From the NCBI GenBank assembly GCA_014695195.1, contig JACJNW010000028.1:186001-250000 (forward strand): DNA of 64,000 bases, read 5' to 3'. The first letter of the stretch is position 1; every line of letters starts with the position of its first letter. Below are positions 37,073 through 45,930 of the stretch, in pieces. The notes under the pieces are model-generated. The model saw only the letters and a list, made by a program, of their open reading frames with translations, did no database searches and was not told where the DNA came from. Source of the stretch: Cyanobacteria bacterium FACHB-DQ100. Its GTDB lineage: Bacteria > Cyanobacteriota > Cyanobacteriia > Leptolyngbyales > Leptolyngbyaceae. The position numbers and the translations under genes were made by a program.

Positions 37073-37498
37073 TTACTCGATTAGTTCGGCTTGAATTGCC
37101 TGAAGCAACTCAGCCAAGCGAATCGGCTTCACCAAATAACGCCGTGCGCCGAGGCTGAGCGCATTTTGTTGGTCAGTCATAAAGGCGCGAGCCGACACCA
37201 CAATCACGGGAACCCTGCACCACTCTGAATGGCGCTGCATCTGCTCTAGAATCTCGCAGCCGTCAATATCGGGCAACCTGAGATCGAGTAGTACGACTTG
37301 AGGCTGAAACGTTTCTAAGGCTCGATCGAACCCTATGCCCACACCCAAAGCCAATACGCTGTAGCCTTGATAGATTAGATAATCTTCAAGCAGACCTCGG
37401 TTTGCCTCATTGTCTTCAATCAGTAGTATTCGGATCGGAGGCTCCGATCCTGTCTCTTGATCACTTGTCATTACATCTGCACCCTTGTTGACTTCCAT
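37073..37498 (-). CDS. Single-domain response regulator (CheY-like receiver)
   Basis: A 141-residue receiver domain without output domain. The acid pocket is in LLIEDN (E28, D29), the phosphoacceptor is Asp72 in LLDLRLPDIDG, and the signature Thr/Ser and Lys are seen in VVSARA and LVKPI. A 20-residue N-terminal tail precedes the domain; ATG at 37471 is an alternative start. No kinase is adjacent, so it is an orphan that may signal to another protein by docking. Confidence 0.93.
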   Translation of the reverse strand: MEVNKGADVMTSDQETGSEPPIRILLIEDNEANRGLLEDYLIYQGYSVLALGVGIGFDRALETFQPQVVLLDLRLPDIDGCEILEQMQRHSEWCRVPVIVVSARAFMTDQQNALSLGARRYLVKPIRLAELLQAIQAELIE

Positions 37499-37655
37499 TT
37501 TCCGGTCAACGTGGAGAAATTGCGAGAGGAGTCTTACACCTAATCTCGCGGATGTCCCGGCTGAATTTTGCAGCCGCCTTTATGCGACAAATTTCACACG
37601 GTTATCTGCGTAAAGCAAGCAAATCTCAAAAACTTTGCGTATGTTAAGTATTCAT

Positions 37656-39737
37656 TTATGAAGAGGACGACAATAGAACCGAACGATCGACCGATTGCGG
37701 TTCACCTACCAGCACGATCGAGCATTGAATCTGCGGCAAGATCTGAGCCGTGCGACTATTTAGCGCCAGTCCTCCTGCACTAAGCAAGCGCTCCGGCGAT
37801 CGCAAAACCAATAAGTCAGAAGATTTCGCTGCCATTGCGATCGTCCGAACCACATCATCATCTGGGACGATTTGAATATCGGTCTTAAGGGGTGGCAGCT
37901 TTGCAGCGAGGAGCGTGATTTGTGATTTGATCCAAGCAATCTTACTGGGAGAGGTCGCTCGATCACACACATGCAGGATTGTAATTTGTCCTCCTGTCGC
38001 GGTGGCGATATTATGAGCGAGCTGTAAGGTTGAGATCGATCGCGGGGTAAGATTTTCGACAGGGAGCAAAATTTGCTGAAATTCGCTTGGAGATTTCACT
38101 AATCGCGCAACGGCAACCGGGCAAGAAGCCGCGTATAAAACACTGTTGACGACATTTCTAAACAACCGCTCTCTAATCGCGCTTTTGCGTCCCCAACCCA
38201 TCACAATCAGGTCAGCGCGATATTCTCGACTGGTGCGAGCGATTCCTTGAGCAACGTTGTCATCAATTCGCAGCAGGGGGGTCACTTTAACCCCAAATCC
38301 TTCGGTCAGTTCTGTTGCACGCACTAACCGAGATTCGCTGTCATCAATGCGTTCTTGCATCGACGGTGAGTTTAAATGGGCTTGGGACAGGGCGATCGCT
38401 AACGGAATTAATTGACCCGCGTGGGAGCGAGCAATGAGAGCTGCAAGTTCAAGAAGATTCGCTTCGGTATTGGGATTGTAGATTGGGACAACGATCGTGG
38501 TTTGGTGTGTCCAGGTCGAATCGGGAATTGTCGGTGCGATCGTGGCGGGAGTTTCGGGTCGAAGTTCATTCGCAAATCGCGCCGTTAAGATCGGCCCTAA
38601 TGTCGAAGTCACTAGCATCAACACAATCACGCTATTGAGAACGCTCTCGGTGAGCAATCCTGCCCGATAGCCGACCAGCGTTGCAGCCAACGTTGCGGCC
38701 ACTTGAGGCAGGGAAAGCGATCCCATCACCATCATTTCTTGCCAGCTATAGCGATAGGTCAGTTTTGCCAGCACCGCCGCCCCAAATTTACTAGCGATGA
38801 GACCGAGCACGATCGCAACAGTCAATCCCAACAACTTCGGATCAGTCAAGCTCTGAATAAACGCCGGAATCCGAATTAGCAACCCCATATCCACAAAGAA
38901 GATGGGAATAAACAAAACGCTGCCGACAAATACGACTTTCTCTTTAACAGGGCTGTTTCCGACAACGCGATTTACTGCAAGCCCGGAGAGAAACGCACCC
39001 ACGATTTTTTCAACCCCGATTAACTGCGCTCCAACCGAAGCCAGAAACACCGCTAATAGAACGAACAGGAATTGATTGCCTTCATCGTCTCCCGATCGTC
39101 GAAAAAATTCTCTTCCCGCTCGATCAAACCCAAAGAGAACCACGATCGTATAAACAACCAGCGATCCCAACAGCGTGATCAGCTTGATGAGTGTAAAATC
39201 GCCTGCATGAACCCCGACACAAATCGCTAAGACTAACAGCGCCCCAACGTCAGTAAAGATCGTTGCGCCGATCGTCACCGTAACGGCTTCATTTCCCACA
39301 ACCCCTAGGCGACTGACGATCGGATAGGCCAAGAGCGTGTGAGACGCGAACAGCGATCCGATCAAAATCGCGGGATTCCACTCAAACCCAAACATTCGCC
39401 CAACGATCGTTCCAGTAATCAATGGCACTAAAAACGTATAAGTTCCAAAGCCGATCGAGCGATTTCGTGTCCGAGTAAATTGGTCAATATCAATTTCCAA
39501 ACCTGCCACAAACATCAGATACACCAGTCCGATGTCTGAGAGCAAATTCATGGTCTCAGAGTCATTTTGAATGATCCCCAATCCATTCGAGCCGAGTGCA
39601 ACTCCCGATGCCAGCAATCCTACCAGTCCCGGTAGCTTTAACCGCTCGAATACGATCGGTACAATCAAAATGACCGCTAGCAGAATCACAAAAGAAACGA
39701 TTGGTTCTTGAAACAAGCCAGCGGTTAAAAACAACAT
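37656..39737 (-). CDS. CPA2-family cation/proton antiporter with two UspA domains
   Basis: A 693-residue membrane protein. The N-terminal ~400 residues form a Na+/H+-exchanger domain of 12-13 TM helices (RLKLPGLVGLLASGVALG; VAGLEIDIDQFTRTR; ASHTLLAYPIVSRLGV). The C-terminal ~280 residues hold two universal-stress-protein domains (IVVPIYNPNTEANLLELAALIA...LIVMGWGRKSAIRERLF; QQILLPVENLTPRSISTL...LLVLRSPERL), probably cytoplasmic regulators binding nucleotide. Similar to cyanobacterial NhaS-type antiporters. ATG at 39737 (MLFLTAGLFQEPIVSF) is chosen over a TTG at 39767. Ion specificity is unknown. Confidence 0.9.
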   Translation of the reverse strand: MLFLTAGLFQEPIVSFVILLAVILIVPIVFERLKLPGLVGLLASGVALGSNGLGIIQNDSETMNLLSDIGLVYLMFVAGLEIDIDQFTRTRNRSIGFGTYTFLVPLITGTIVGRMFGFEWNPAILIGSLFASHTLLAYPIVSRLGVVGNEAVTVTIGATIFTDVGALLVLAICVGVHAGDFTLIKLITLLGSLVVYTIVVLFGFDRAGREFFRRSGDDEGNQFLFVLLAVFLASVGAQLIGVEKIVGAFLSGLAVNRVVGNSPVKEKVVFVGSVLFIPIFFVDMGLLIRIPAFIQSLTDPKLLGLTVAIVLGLIASKFGAAVLAKLTYRYSWQEMMVMGSLSLPQVAATLAATLVGYRAGLLTESVLNSVIVLMLVTSTLGPILTARFANELRPETPATIAPTIPDSTWTHQTTIVVPIYNPNTEANLLELAALIARSHAGQLIPLAIALSQAHLNSPSMQERIDDSESRLVRATELTEGFGVKVTPLLRIDDNVAQGIARTSREYRADLIVMGWGRKSAIRERLFRNVVNSVLYAASCPVAVARLVKSPSEFQQILLPVENLTPRSISTLQLAHNIATATGGQITILHVCDRATSPSKIAWIKSQITLLAAKLPPLKTDIQIVPDDDVVRTIAMAAKSSDLLVLRSPERLLSAGGLALNSRTAQILPQIQCSIVLVGEPQSVDRSVLLSSSS

Positions 39738-39797
39738 GAAGCAGCGCCACTCAATGCGATCTAACAATTACCAGGTCAAATTGAGCACGAAATCCAC

Positions 39798-40460
39798 CTA
39801 GAGATGAATTTGACTCAGGATCACCCGTAGTCGATCGTAGTCATCTTTCAGCAGCAAGCTTAGCATTCGACCCGCTTGCACCAACCAAGCACGATCGGCT
39901 TTCCTCAGTTGATAGATTTCTCGAATTGCAGCCGCCGTCAGCGCATCAACCGGAGCACTGCCCACTTGCAGTAAGGTTCTCAAAAAATCAAGCTGATCGC
40001 TAAATTCAACAATTTCTTCTGCATCACAAGCGTAAACGGCTTGATGAATTTGGGGCGGACGGGGCGGTAAATGTTGATAAAGCGTTCCACCTGCCGAGCC
40101 ATTCTTTTTATTTCCGCCCGCACGATAGCCAACGATCGCCGATCGAAATTCTGTTCTCAGCATCGCGAAAATTTGCGGCTGTTGTTCGCGCAGTTCTAGC
40201 AGCGACATTCCTAATGCTCTAGCCCGATGCACGGTATCGATCGGGCTAGTCGTCGCGTGGTAAACGACTGCATAGATTAAGTTTCCTGATTCTTCGTCGA
40301 TCGCTTTGACCCAGCTTCCAAACGGCGGCATCACCGGAAACGATAGATCTTCCGGTTCCAGGCATTGTGAAAGAAATTCTGTCGTCGCTGTTTCGATCAC
40401 CTCGGCAATGTGATTGGCAGGGCGATTCTGAGCAGAAAACTGGGGAAGTGGGAGGCGCAT
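39798..40460 (-). CDS. HAS-barrel domain protein, conserved in cyanobacteria
   Basis: A 220-residue protein. The N-terminal ~110 residues fit the HAS (HerA-ATP synthase) barrel: MRLPLPQFS, HIAEVIETATTEFLSQC and PPFGSWVKAIDEESGNLIYAVVYHATTSPIDTVHRARALG. The barrel is normally the N-terminal cap of HerA translocases and F1 subunits, but this is a stand-alone form. The C-terminal ~90 residues are helical. The ATG at 40460 matches the conserved N-terminus better than the ORF start at 40544. It lies beside ndhS on the same strand (113 bp). Function unknown. Confidence 0.8.
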   Translation of the reverse strand: MRLPLPQFSAQNRPANHIAEVIETATTEFLSQCLEPEDLSFPVMPPFGSWVKAIDEESGNLIYAVVYHATTSPIDTVHRARALGMSLLELREQQPQIFAMLRTEFRSAIVGYRAGGNKKNGSAGGTLYQHLPPRPPQIHQAVYACDAEEIVEFSDQLDFLRTLLQVGSAPVDALTAAAIREIYQLRKADRAWLVQAGRMLSLLLKDDYDRLRVILSQIHL

Positions 40461-40573
40461 AAGCAAATTCATACCGACGATCAAGCCGACGATCGCACCG
40501 GTGCAATGTCGTACAGACGTTTCGTGAAAACGTCTCCATCCCACAATCTACCGCATTCAAACCCTGAACGTGC

Positions 40574-40768
40574 TTATTTTGCTGCCTTTTTCTTGGCAGT
40601 TTCGACAATTTCAAGCTCAGACATTCTGAACGTGATCAACTTGTCCCAGTTGCCACCCTCAAATAAAACTGCAACTTTTCCATCAGTGATACGCTGTACA
40701 AGTCCTTGGAACCCGTAGTAAGTATCATTCACATTCGTCACACGGACGGCTGAACCTGGTAAAAACAT
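40574..40768 (-). CDS. ndhS: NAD(P)H-quinone oxidoreductase subunit S (ferredoxin-docking SH3-like subunit)
   Basis: A 64-residue SH3-like protein: [51 protein letters not shown]. This matches NdhS of cyanobacteria (Ssl0352-type), the subunit that forms the ferredoxin-binding site of photosynthetic NDH-1. It is of normal length, with a Lys/Ala-rich tail (AKKKAAK). A second NDH subunit gene, ndhM, lies 38 kb away, so NDH genes are dispersed here. Confidence 0.9.
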   Translation of the reverse strand: MFLPGSAVRVTNVNDTYYGFQGLVQRITDGKVAVLFEGGNWDKLITFRMSELEIVETAKKKAAK

Positions 40769-40878
40769 AATTGCTGCAAGATAGCTTCCCTATCAGTTTA
40801 CAGGCGGTGTCGAACACTCTGTTATCGATTGTGATCGATAGCGCGATCGCGTCTTTCCAATTGTTCAAGTCCAATCGT

Positions 40879-42156
40879 TTAGAATTTCGGCTTTTGGCGG
40901 GCGTTTGCCACGGACTGAACCAAGCCGATCGCGATGAAATTCATCAACAGTGCCGCATTGCCGTGACTCAGCCACGGCAAAGGAATTCCAGTCACAGGCG
41001 ACAGATTAATCGTCATGCCAATATTGACTGCCATCTGAAACAGAATCATCGAAAATACACCCACTGTGATCAGTGCGCCAAACTCATCTTTGGCGTTTTG
41101 GGCAATAATCAGCAATCGGTAGCAAATCAGCAAATAAGCGGCAAGCACAAAGATTGCGCCGATAAATCCTAATTCTTCACCAACCGCAGTAAAAATAAAG
41201 TCTGTATTCTGCTCAGGAATAAAGTCGAGCTGTGTCTGAGTGCCCCGAAATAATCCGCGTCCTGTGAGTTCTCCCGCCCCGATCGCAATCCGCGATTGAA
41301 TCAAGTGATACCCCGCTCCCAGCGGATCTTGGTCAGGGTCAATAAACATCAGAATTCGCGCCTTCTGATAATCGTGCAGCACAAATTGCCACAGCACCTG
41401 TCCCAGTCCACCTGCAACTAAATTAATCACCACTGGAACCAGCGTTCCATAAGTGCGCCAAGGCAGCGTTCTCCAAGCGATCAGACCGATCGTCGCAATC
41501 CACAACCCGATCGCCGAGATGCCGAACGCTCCTTTGCTGATTAGCGTGGTAAATAAAATCGCGGATACGACCGGAGACAGCAGCAGCAGCAACCAGCCGG
41601 GATTGGCATTGCCCCAATACAGCATCCCGATCGTAATTGCCCCAAACACTAGAGAAGTCCCTAAGTTCGGCTGCAAAAACACCAGTGCCCAAGGCAAAGC
41701 TGCAACCCCAAGAATCTTCATCATCATCGCGATCGTCGATGCCGATCGCTGGTGCAGCATTCCCGCTAGCACAACAATGATCCCAAGCTTGGCAAACTCT
41801 GACGGCTGAATTCCAAACCCGAAAAATCCGAGCCAACGCTGTGCTCCCTTTGCCTCTAGCCCCATGACCATCACGAGCAGCAGCGAGGCATTGGTCACAC
41901 CATAAATCCACCACTTCCACCGCAGCAGGACATCGTAGCGCATTCGCGCCAGCGCCAGAATCAGAAACGTTCCTAGCCCACCGATGCAGAGGTGATAGAT
42001 CCAGTCTTCGCGCTCAGTGTGCGTCAGTTGAACGCTAAACAGCATCACGCTACCCAAGAGCGTCAGCGCGAGGACTGCTCCGAACAAGTACCAGTCCATT
42101 CCTTGCCAGGGTTGGAGCCATGGTCTGAGGGGGGAAGGAGATCTTTTGCGAAACAT
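40879..42156 (-). CDS. rodA: Rod shape-determining peptidoglycan glycosyltransferase RodA (SEDS family)
   Basis: A 425-residue SEDS polytopic membrane protein that polymerises lipid II in lateral wall growth. Ten or so TM helices. Signatures are GAQRWLGFFGFGIQPSEFAKLG, FLQPNLGTSLVFGA, PLGAGYHLIQSRIAIGAGELTGRG, FIPEQNTDFIFTAVGEELGFIG, and the C-terminal GIPLPWLSHGNAALLMNF. The RodA branch is chosen over FtsW on the form of these motifs. ATG at 42156 (MFRKRSPSPLRPWLQ) is chosen over a TTG at 42219 which would overlap mrp. It is 16 bp downstream of mrp, likely one transcript. Confidence 0.92.
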   Translation of the reverse strand: MFRKRSPSPLRPWLQPWQGMDWYLFGAVLALTLLGSVMLFSVQLTHTEREDWIYHLCIGGLGTFLILALARMRYDVLLRWKWWIYGVTNASLLLVMVMGLEAKGAQRWLGFFGFGIQPSEFAKLGIIVVLAGMLHQRSASTIAMMMKILGVAALPWALVFLQPNLGTSLVFGAITIGMLYWGNANPGWLLLLLSPVVSAILFTTLISKGAFGISAIGLWIATIGLIAWRTLPWRTYGTLVPVVINLVAGGLGQVLWQFVLHDYQKARILMFIDPDQDPLGAGYHLIQSRIAIGAGELTGRGLFRGTQTQLDFIPEQNTDFIFTAVGEELGFIGAIFVLAAYLLICYRLLIIAQNAKDEFGALITVGVFSMILFQMAVNIGMTINLSPVTGIPLPWLSHGNAALLMNFIAIGLVQSVANARQKPKF

Positions 42157-42172
42157 AGATTTGAGAAAGGCG

Positions 42173-43243
42173 TTAAGCGAGGGCTGCCACGGATACTTTA
42201 GCAGCAATTTGCTGAGCAATCCGAGTTAGCGCTTTTGCCGAGGCAGAATCGGGTTCACCCACGACGATCGGCACTCCTCGATCGCCCCCCTGACGCAACG
42301 GAATTTCGAGCGGTACACAGCCCAAGAGCGGCACGTTTAATTCTGCTGCGGTTTTTTCGCCACCTGCTGATCCGAAAATGTCGTACTGACGATCGGGCAT
42401 ATCCGGTGGAATAAAGTAGCTCATGTTCTCAACAATTCCTAACACTGGCACGTTTAGCTGCTGGAACATCTTTAAGCCGCGTCGAGAATCAAGCAATGCG
42501 ACCGATTGAGGCGTGGTGACGATGACTGCTCCTGCCATCGGAACGGCTTGTGCCAGCGTCAATTGGGCATCTCCGGTACCGGGAGGCATATCGACGATGA
42601 GATAATCCAAGTCACCCCATTGCACCTGATAGAGAAATTGGCGAATCACACCGTTCAGCATCGGGCCTCGCCAGATCACAGGCTGGTCTTTGTCGATTAG
42701 AAATCCCATTGAGACAAGCTTAACGCCGTGATTGAAAGCAGGTTCTAGGATCTCGCCTTGAGCCGTTTGGCGCACCGCAACGCCTGATCCTTCCAGACCC
42801 AACATCATTGGAGCATTGGGTCCGTAGATGTCAGCATCGATCAACCCCACTTTTGCGCCGGCTTGGGCGAGTGCCACTGCCACATTCACAGCGATCGAGC
42901 TTTTACCAACTCCCCCTTTACCGCTCGAAATCGCAATGATGTTTTTCACGCCATCAATTCCAGTCCGATCGGGCAATCCTTTCTGCTGCGGCGTTTCTGC
43001 CGTGACTTCCACCTCCACCGATTCCACGCCAGGGAGGGTCTTGACGGCGCGTTCACAGTCTTCGACGATGAACTGGCGCAATGGGCAAGCAGGAGTCGTT
43101 AGAACCAGGGTGAAGCGCACCTTGCCGCCGGAAATCGACACATTCCGAATCATGTTTAGTGCAACCAAACTTTTTTGCAGTTCGGGATCTTGAACAGGCT
43201 TAAGGACTTCTAAAACAGATTCTGCACAGAGGGTATCTAACAT
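42173..43243 (-). CDS. apbC: Mrp/ApbC-type iron-sulfur cluster carrier ATPase
   Basis: A 356-residue protein with an N-terminal DUF59/FeS-assembly domain (VLEVLKPVQDPELQKSLV) and a MinD-like P-loop domain with the deviant Walker A SGKGGVGKSSIAVN, DADIYGPNAPMMLG, and DYLIVDMPPGTGDAQLT. The C-terminal CxxC seen in many homologs is absent at the usual place (NMSYFIPPDMPDRQYDIFG); to my memory that is typical of cyanobacterial forms. It is upstream of rodA. Confidence 0.92.
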   Translation of the reverse strand: MLDTLCAESVLEVLKPVQDPELQKSLVALNMIRNVSISGGKVRFTLVLTTPACPLRQFIVEDCERAVKTLPGVESVEVEVTAETPQQKGLPDRTGIDGVKNIIAISSGKGGVGKSSIAVNVAVALAQAGAKVGLIDADIYGPNAPMMLGLEGSGVAVRQTAQGEILEPAFNHGVKLVSMGFLIDKDQPVIWRGPMLNGVIRQFLYQVQWGDLDYLIVDMPPGTGDAQLTLAQAVPMAGAVIVTTPQSVALLDSRRGLKMFQQLNVPVLGIVENMSYFIPPDMPDRQYDIFGSAGGEKTAAELNVPLLGCVPLEIPLRQGGDRGVPIVVGEPDSASAKALTRIAQQIAAKVSVAALA

Positions 43244-43306
43244 AGAGGGTAGAGAGCGATCGCTTGGGTTATCCGTTTGATCTTACCGCTCGGAGACGAT
43301 CGCTTG

Positions 43307-43816
43307 TTAGAAATCGAAACAGCTAGCTTGAGTGGATTTGGAGTCGATCGGCTGTTCGGCTGCATGTGCGAGATCCTCTGCCACTCGCGCCGCGTAAGGC
43401 TTGATGATCGACCAGATTAACGGCGACAACCAGCCTTGCAGCGTTACCGAATAAGCGATACTGGTTCCCGAAACCATCGATTTCACTTCATATCGAATTC
43501 GTTCTTCGATGCCTGGAATCGCCATAATTCTGATGCTGAGCAACTCTCTCGGCTCAACTCGCTCCACAAAAATCCGAATTGGAAAGGGGCCAAGGCGCGT
43601 CACTGCTTCGTAAATCAATCCTGGTTTTGCCACCTGTCCACGCGGCACATTCGTTTTGGAGATTAACGGATGCCAAGAGACATCTGCCAAATCAATCACT
43701 TTCTTCCACAAATCATCTACAGAGGCTGAACTAATCGCTTGATAGGTTCGAGCCAGAGTGGATTGCACCCGTCGCCGCCTGCGATTAACCAATCTCCAAG
43801 GAAAGTTCAGCATCAA
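43307..43816 (-). CDS. SRPBCC (START-like) family protein
   Basis: A 169-residue protein with an SRPBCC fold: an N-terminal basic stretch (RLVNRRRRRVQS), then a helix-grip core (ISSASVDDLWKKVIDLADVSWHP; KPGLIYEAVTRLGPFPIRIFVERVEPRELLSIRIMAIPGIEERIRYEV; SIAYSVTLQGWLSPLIW). Such proteins bind hydrophobic ligands. Two cysteine-poor ends; a C-terminal tail ends CFDF. Nothing in the context names a ligand. Divergent from hemF with a 333-bp spacer. Confidence 0.8.
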   Translation of the reverse strand: MMLNFPWRLVNRRRRRVQSTLARTYQAISSASVDDLWKKVIDLADVSWHPLISKTNVPRGQVAKPGLIYEAVTRLGPFPIRIFVERVEPRELLSIRIMAIPGIEERIRYEVKSMVSGTSIAYSVTLQGWLSPLIWSIIKPYAARVAEDLAHAAEQPIDSKSTQASCFDF

Positions 43817-44149
43817 TACGTCTCCTAAGTAAGGGAATCGGTTTGACCCGCACCCTGAATCCGGGGTGTTCGATCTTAGCTAGATTTGTGCTGCAATTGT
43901 CATCTTTCTTGAGACGGCTAACCAGATTACACCAGTCGTAACAGCACGTTATAAACATTTACGATCGTGCTTTTCCGCTCAGGATGCACCATCCTGGGCT
44001 TGACAGCCGAGCAAGTCACCTTCTAGCTGCCGTTTCGCGATAGTCTAAATGAACCGACTGGTTTCAGCAATTCTAATGCTTGAAGCTAGTCGGAAACTTT
44101 AAACTCCTCCACTGCATAGTAAGAAGACTCGTTCCAGGAATCGACGTTT
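43817..44149. promoter_or_regulatory. Divergent spacer upstream of hemF
   Basis: A 333-bp spacer without ORFs of interest. It holds a 7-bp perfect hairpin at 43980-43996 (CAGGATG-CAC-CATCCTG) and a CACCC...GGGTG inverted pair near 43855-43872. Promoters for both the SRPBCC gene and hemF must lie here. No specific regulator site could be identified. Confidence 0.35.
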
Positions 44150-45205
44150 ATGACTGCCTTCTTTACCTCTAACCCCACCGAAACGACACAACCGCTTCCT
44201 CCCAGTGATTCTAGAGAGCGGGTCAGCCAATGGTTAAAATCTTTTCAAGATCAAGTTTGTGAAGGACTAGAAGCCGCAGACGGAGCATCGCAGTTTCGCG
44301 AAGATAGCTGGACAAGAGAAGAAGGCGGCGGCGGTCGATCGCGGGTGATTCGCGAAGGTCGAGTGTTTGAGCAAGGCGGTGTGAATTTCTCAGAAGTCTG
44401 GGGCAAGGATTTGCCACCTTCGATTTTGGTGCAGCGACCGGAAGCAGCAGGTCATAGTTTCTATGCGACTGGAACTTCGATGGTGCTGCATCCCCGCAAC
44501 CCTTACATCCCAACGGTGCATTTAAACTACCGCTACTTTGAAGCAGGCCCTGTCTGGTGGTTTGGCGGTGGAATCGATTTAACGCCGTATTACCCGTTTG
44601 AAGAAGATGTGATTCATTTCCATCAAACCTTGAAGGAAGCGTGCGATCGTCATCATCCCGAATACTATCCCACGTTCAAACTTTGGTGCGACGAGTATTT
44701 CTATCTCAAGCACCGTAAAGAAACTCGTGGGGTGGGCGGCATCTTCTTTGATTACCAGGATACTCGCGGCGATTTGTATCCCATCTCTTATCCCGGATCT
44801 CAGAGTGATACCTCTGCGGCGCTGCGCAGTAAAGAAGTGGGAGCAGTACAAAATCGCACCTGGGAAGACTTATTTGCGTTTGTGCAATCCTGCGGTGATG
44901 CGTTCTTGCCTGCTTATCTGCCGATCGTGGAGCGTCGTCAAGATACTGAGTACGGCGATCGTCAGCGTCAGTTCCAGCTTTATCGGCGGGGGCGCTACGT
45001 GGAATTTAACCTGGTGTACGATCGCGGCACGATCTTTGGGCTGCAAACGAATGGGCGGACTGAATCGATTCTGATGTCGTTGCCGCCGTTGGTGCGTTGG
45101 GAGTATGGCTATGAGCCAGAAACAGGCAGTCCAGAGGCGCGGCTGTACGAGATTTTCCTAAAACCACAAGATTGGATCAATTGGTCAACAAACGGGGCAC
45201 ACTAA
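44150..45205 (+). CDS. hemF: Oxygen-dependent coproporphyrinogen III oxidase
   Basis: A 351-residue enzyme of tetrapyrrole synthesis that decarboxylates coproporphyrinogen III using O2, feeding haem and chlorophyll. Blocks include [67 protein letters not shown], and [22 protein letters not shown], all family signatures. ATG at 44150. It is followed by a strong terminator at 45257-45287, so it is probably monocistronic. Confidence 0.97.
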   Translation: MTAFFTSNPTETTQPLPPSDSRERVSQWLKSFQDQVCEGLEAADGASQFREDSWTREEGGGGRSRVIREGRVFEQGGVNFSEVWGKDLPPSILVQRPEAAGHSFYATGTSMVLHPRNPYIPTVHLNYRYFEAGPVWWFGGGIDLTPYYPFEEDVIHFHQTLKEACDRHHPEYYPTFKLWCDEYFYLKHRKETRGVGGIFFDYQDTRGDLYPISYPGSQSDTSAALRSKEVGAVQNRTWEDLFAFVQSCGDAFLPAYLPIVERRQDTEYGDRQRQFQLYRRGRYVEFNLVYDRGTIFGLQTNGRTESILMSLPPLVRWEYGYEPETGSPEARLYEIFLKPQDWINWSTNGAH

Positions 45206-45256
45206 GCCCAATGGTGATGAACCATTGACATCCATTTGTTAAGCCTTGCACTTCGG

Positions 45257-45287
45257 GGGAAGCATTCAACAGACGCTTCCCTTTTTT
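45257..45287 (+). terminator. Rho-independent terminator of hemF
   Basis: GGGAAGC (45257-45263) pairs with GCTTCCC (45275-45281), followed by TTTTTT (45282-45287). 52 bp after the hemF stop. Confidence 0.85.
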
Positions 45288-45376
45288 GATCTTAAAATCT
45301 TAAGAAATCGTTATCTTCCTCTATCTTTGGGCATAATTTAGAGAGGTGATCACCAAAAGACTGCATGAGGCAAGTC

Positions 45377-45769
45377 ATGGTTTACATGGAGCAGAAGACT
45401 TTCAATACCCCAGACGGCACGACGATCGTCGTGTTCAGTCCGAGCGGGCGGCTAGATATTACGACAGCATGGAAATTTCGCACCAAACTACAGGACTGCA
45501 TTGCTAAACAGGGAAATCATGTTGTTGTGAATTTAGGGCAGGTGAATTTCATTGATAGCTCTGGCTTAACTTCATTAGTTGCAGGGATGCGGGATGCGGA
45601 TAAGGCAAAAGGTAGCTTCAAGCTGTGTAATGTTCATCCGGAGGCGAAGCTGGTTTTTGAAGTGACGATGATGGATTCTGTTTTTGAGATTTTTGAGAGT
45701 GAGGAAGAGGCTTTATTAAGTAGTAAAGCGACTTTGCAAAATTCTGTTCCTCAAGGTTTAGCAAGTTAG
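45377..45769 (+). CDS. STAS-domain anti-sigma factor antagonist
   Basis: A 130-residue STAS protein: RLDITTAWKFRTKLQDCI, VVVNLGQVNFIDSSGLTSLVAGMRDA with the phosphorylatable serine in DSSGL, and VFEVTMMDSVFEIFESEEEAL. Such proteins bind anti-sigma kinases when dephosphorylated. The ATG at 45377 has a GAGG site 6 nt before it; ATGs at 45365 and 45386 are alternatives. No partner kinase or sigma factor is adjacent. Followed by a terminator. Confidence 0.92.
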   Translation: MVYMEQKTFNTPDGTTIVVFSPSGRLDITTAWKFRTKLQDCIAKQGNHVVVNLGQVNFIDSSGLTSLVAGMRDADKAKGSFKLCNVHPEAKLVFEVTMMDSVFEIFESEEEALLSSKATLQNSVPQGLAS

Positions 45770-45804
45770 CTTGAGAGCAGGACAACTGAAGAGTTTGTAC
45801 CAGA

Positions 45805-45835
45805 AGCGATCGAAGTCAGGTTTCGATCGCTTTTT
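45805..45835 (+). terminator. HIP1-based terminator after the STAS gene
   Basis: AGCGATCGAA (45805-45814) pairs perfectly with TTCGATCGCT (45822-45831) and is followed by a T-run. 36 bp after the STAS stop. The stem contains a GCGATCG word, as in the 31755 terminator. Confidence 0.8.
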
Positions 45836-45930
45836 AATTGTTTAAGGCTGTTGTAACAAAATCTATCCCAGGATGCTTTGGGATGGCTAAAGCAAAGGCT
45901 TAAGGTATCCAAGGACGATCGAGGTGACTT

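Noticed and set aside
42705-42760. Whether the Mrp protein is defective for lacking the usual CxxC
   Set aside because: Cyanobacterial Mrp homologs commonly have the IPPD form at this place, so it is not a defect signal here.
43980-43996. Hairpin upstream of hemF as a terminator
   Set aside because: Only 7 bp and no T-run on either strand; kept as a feature of the spacer only.
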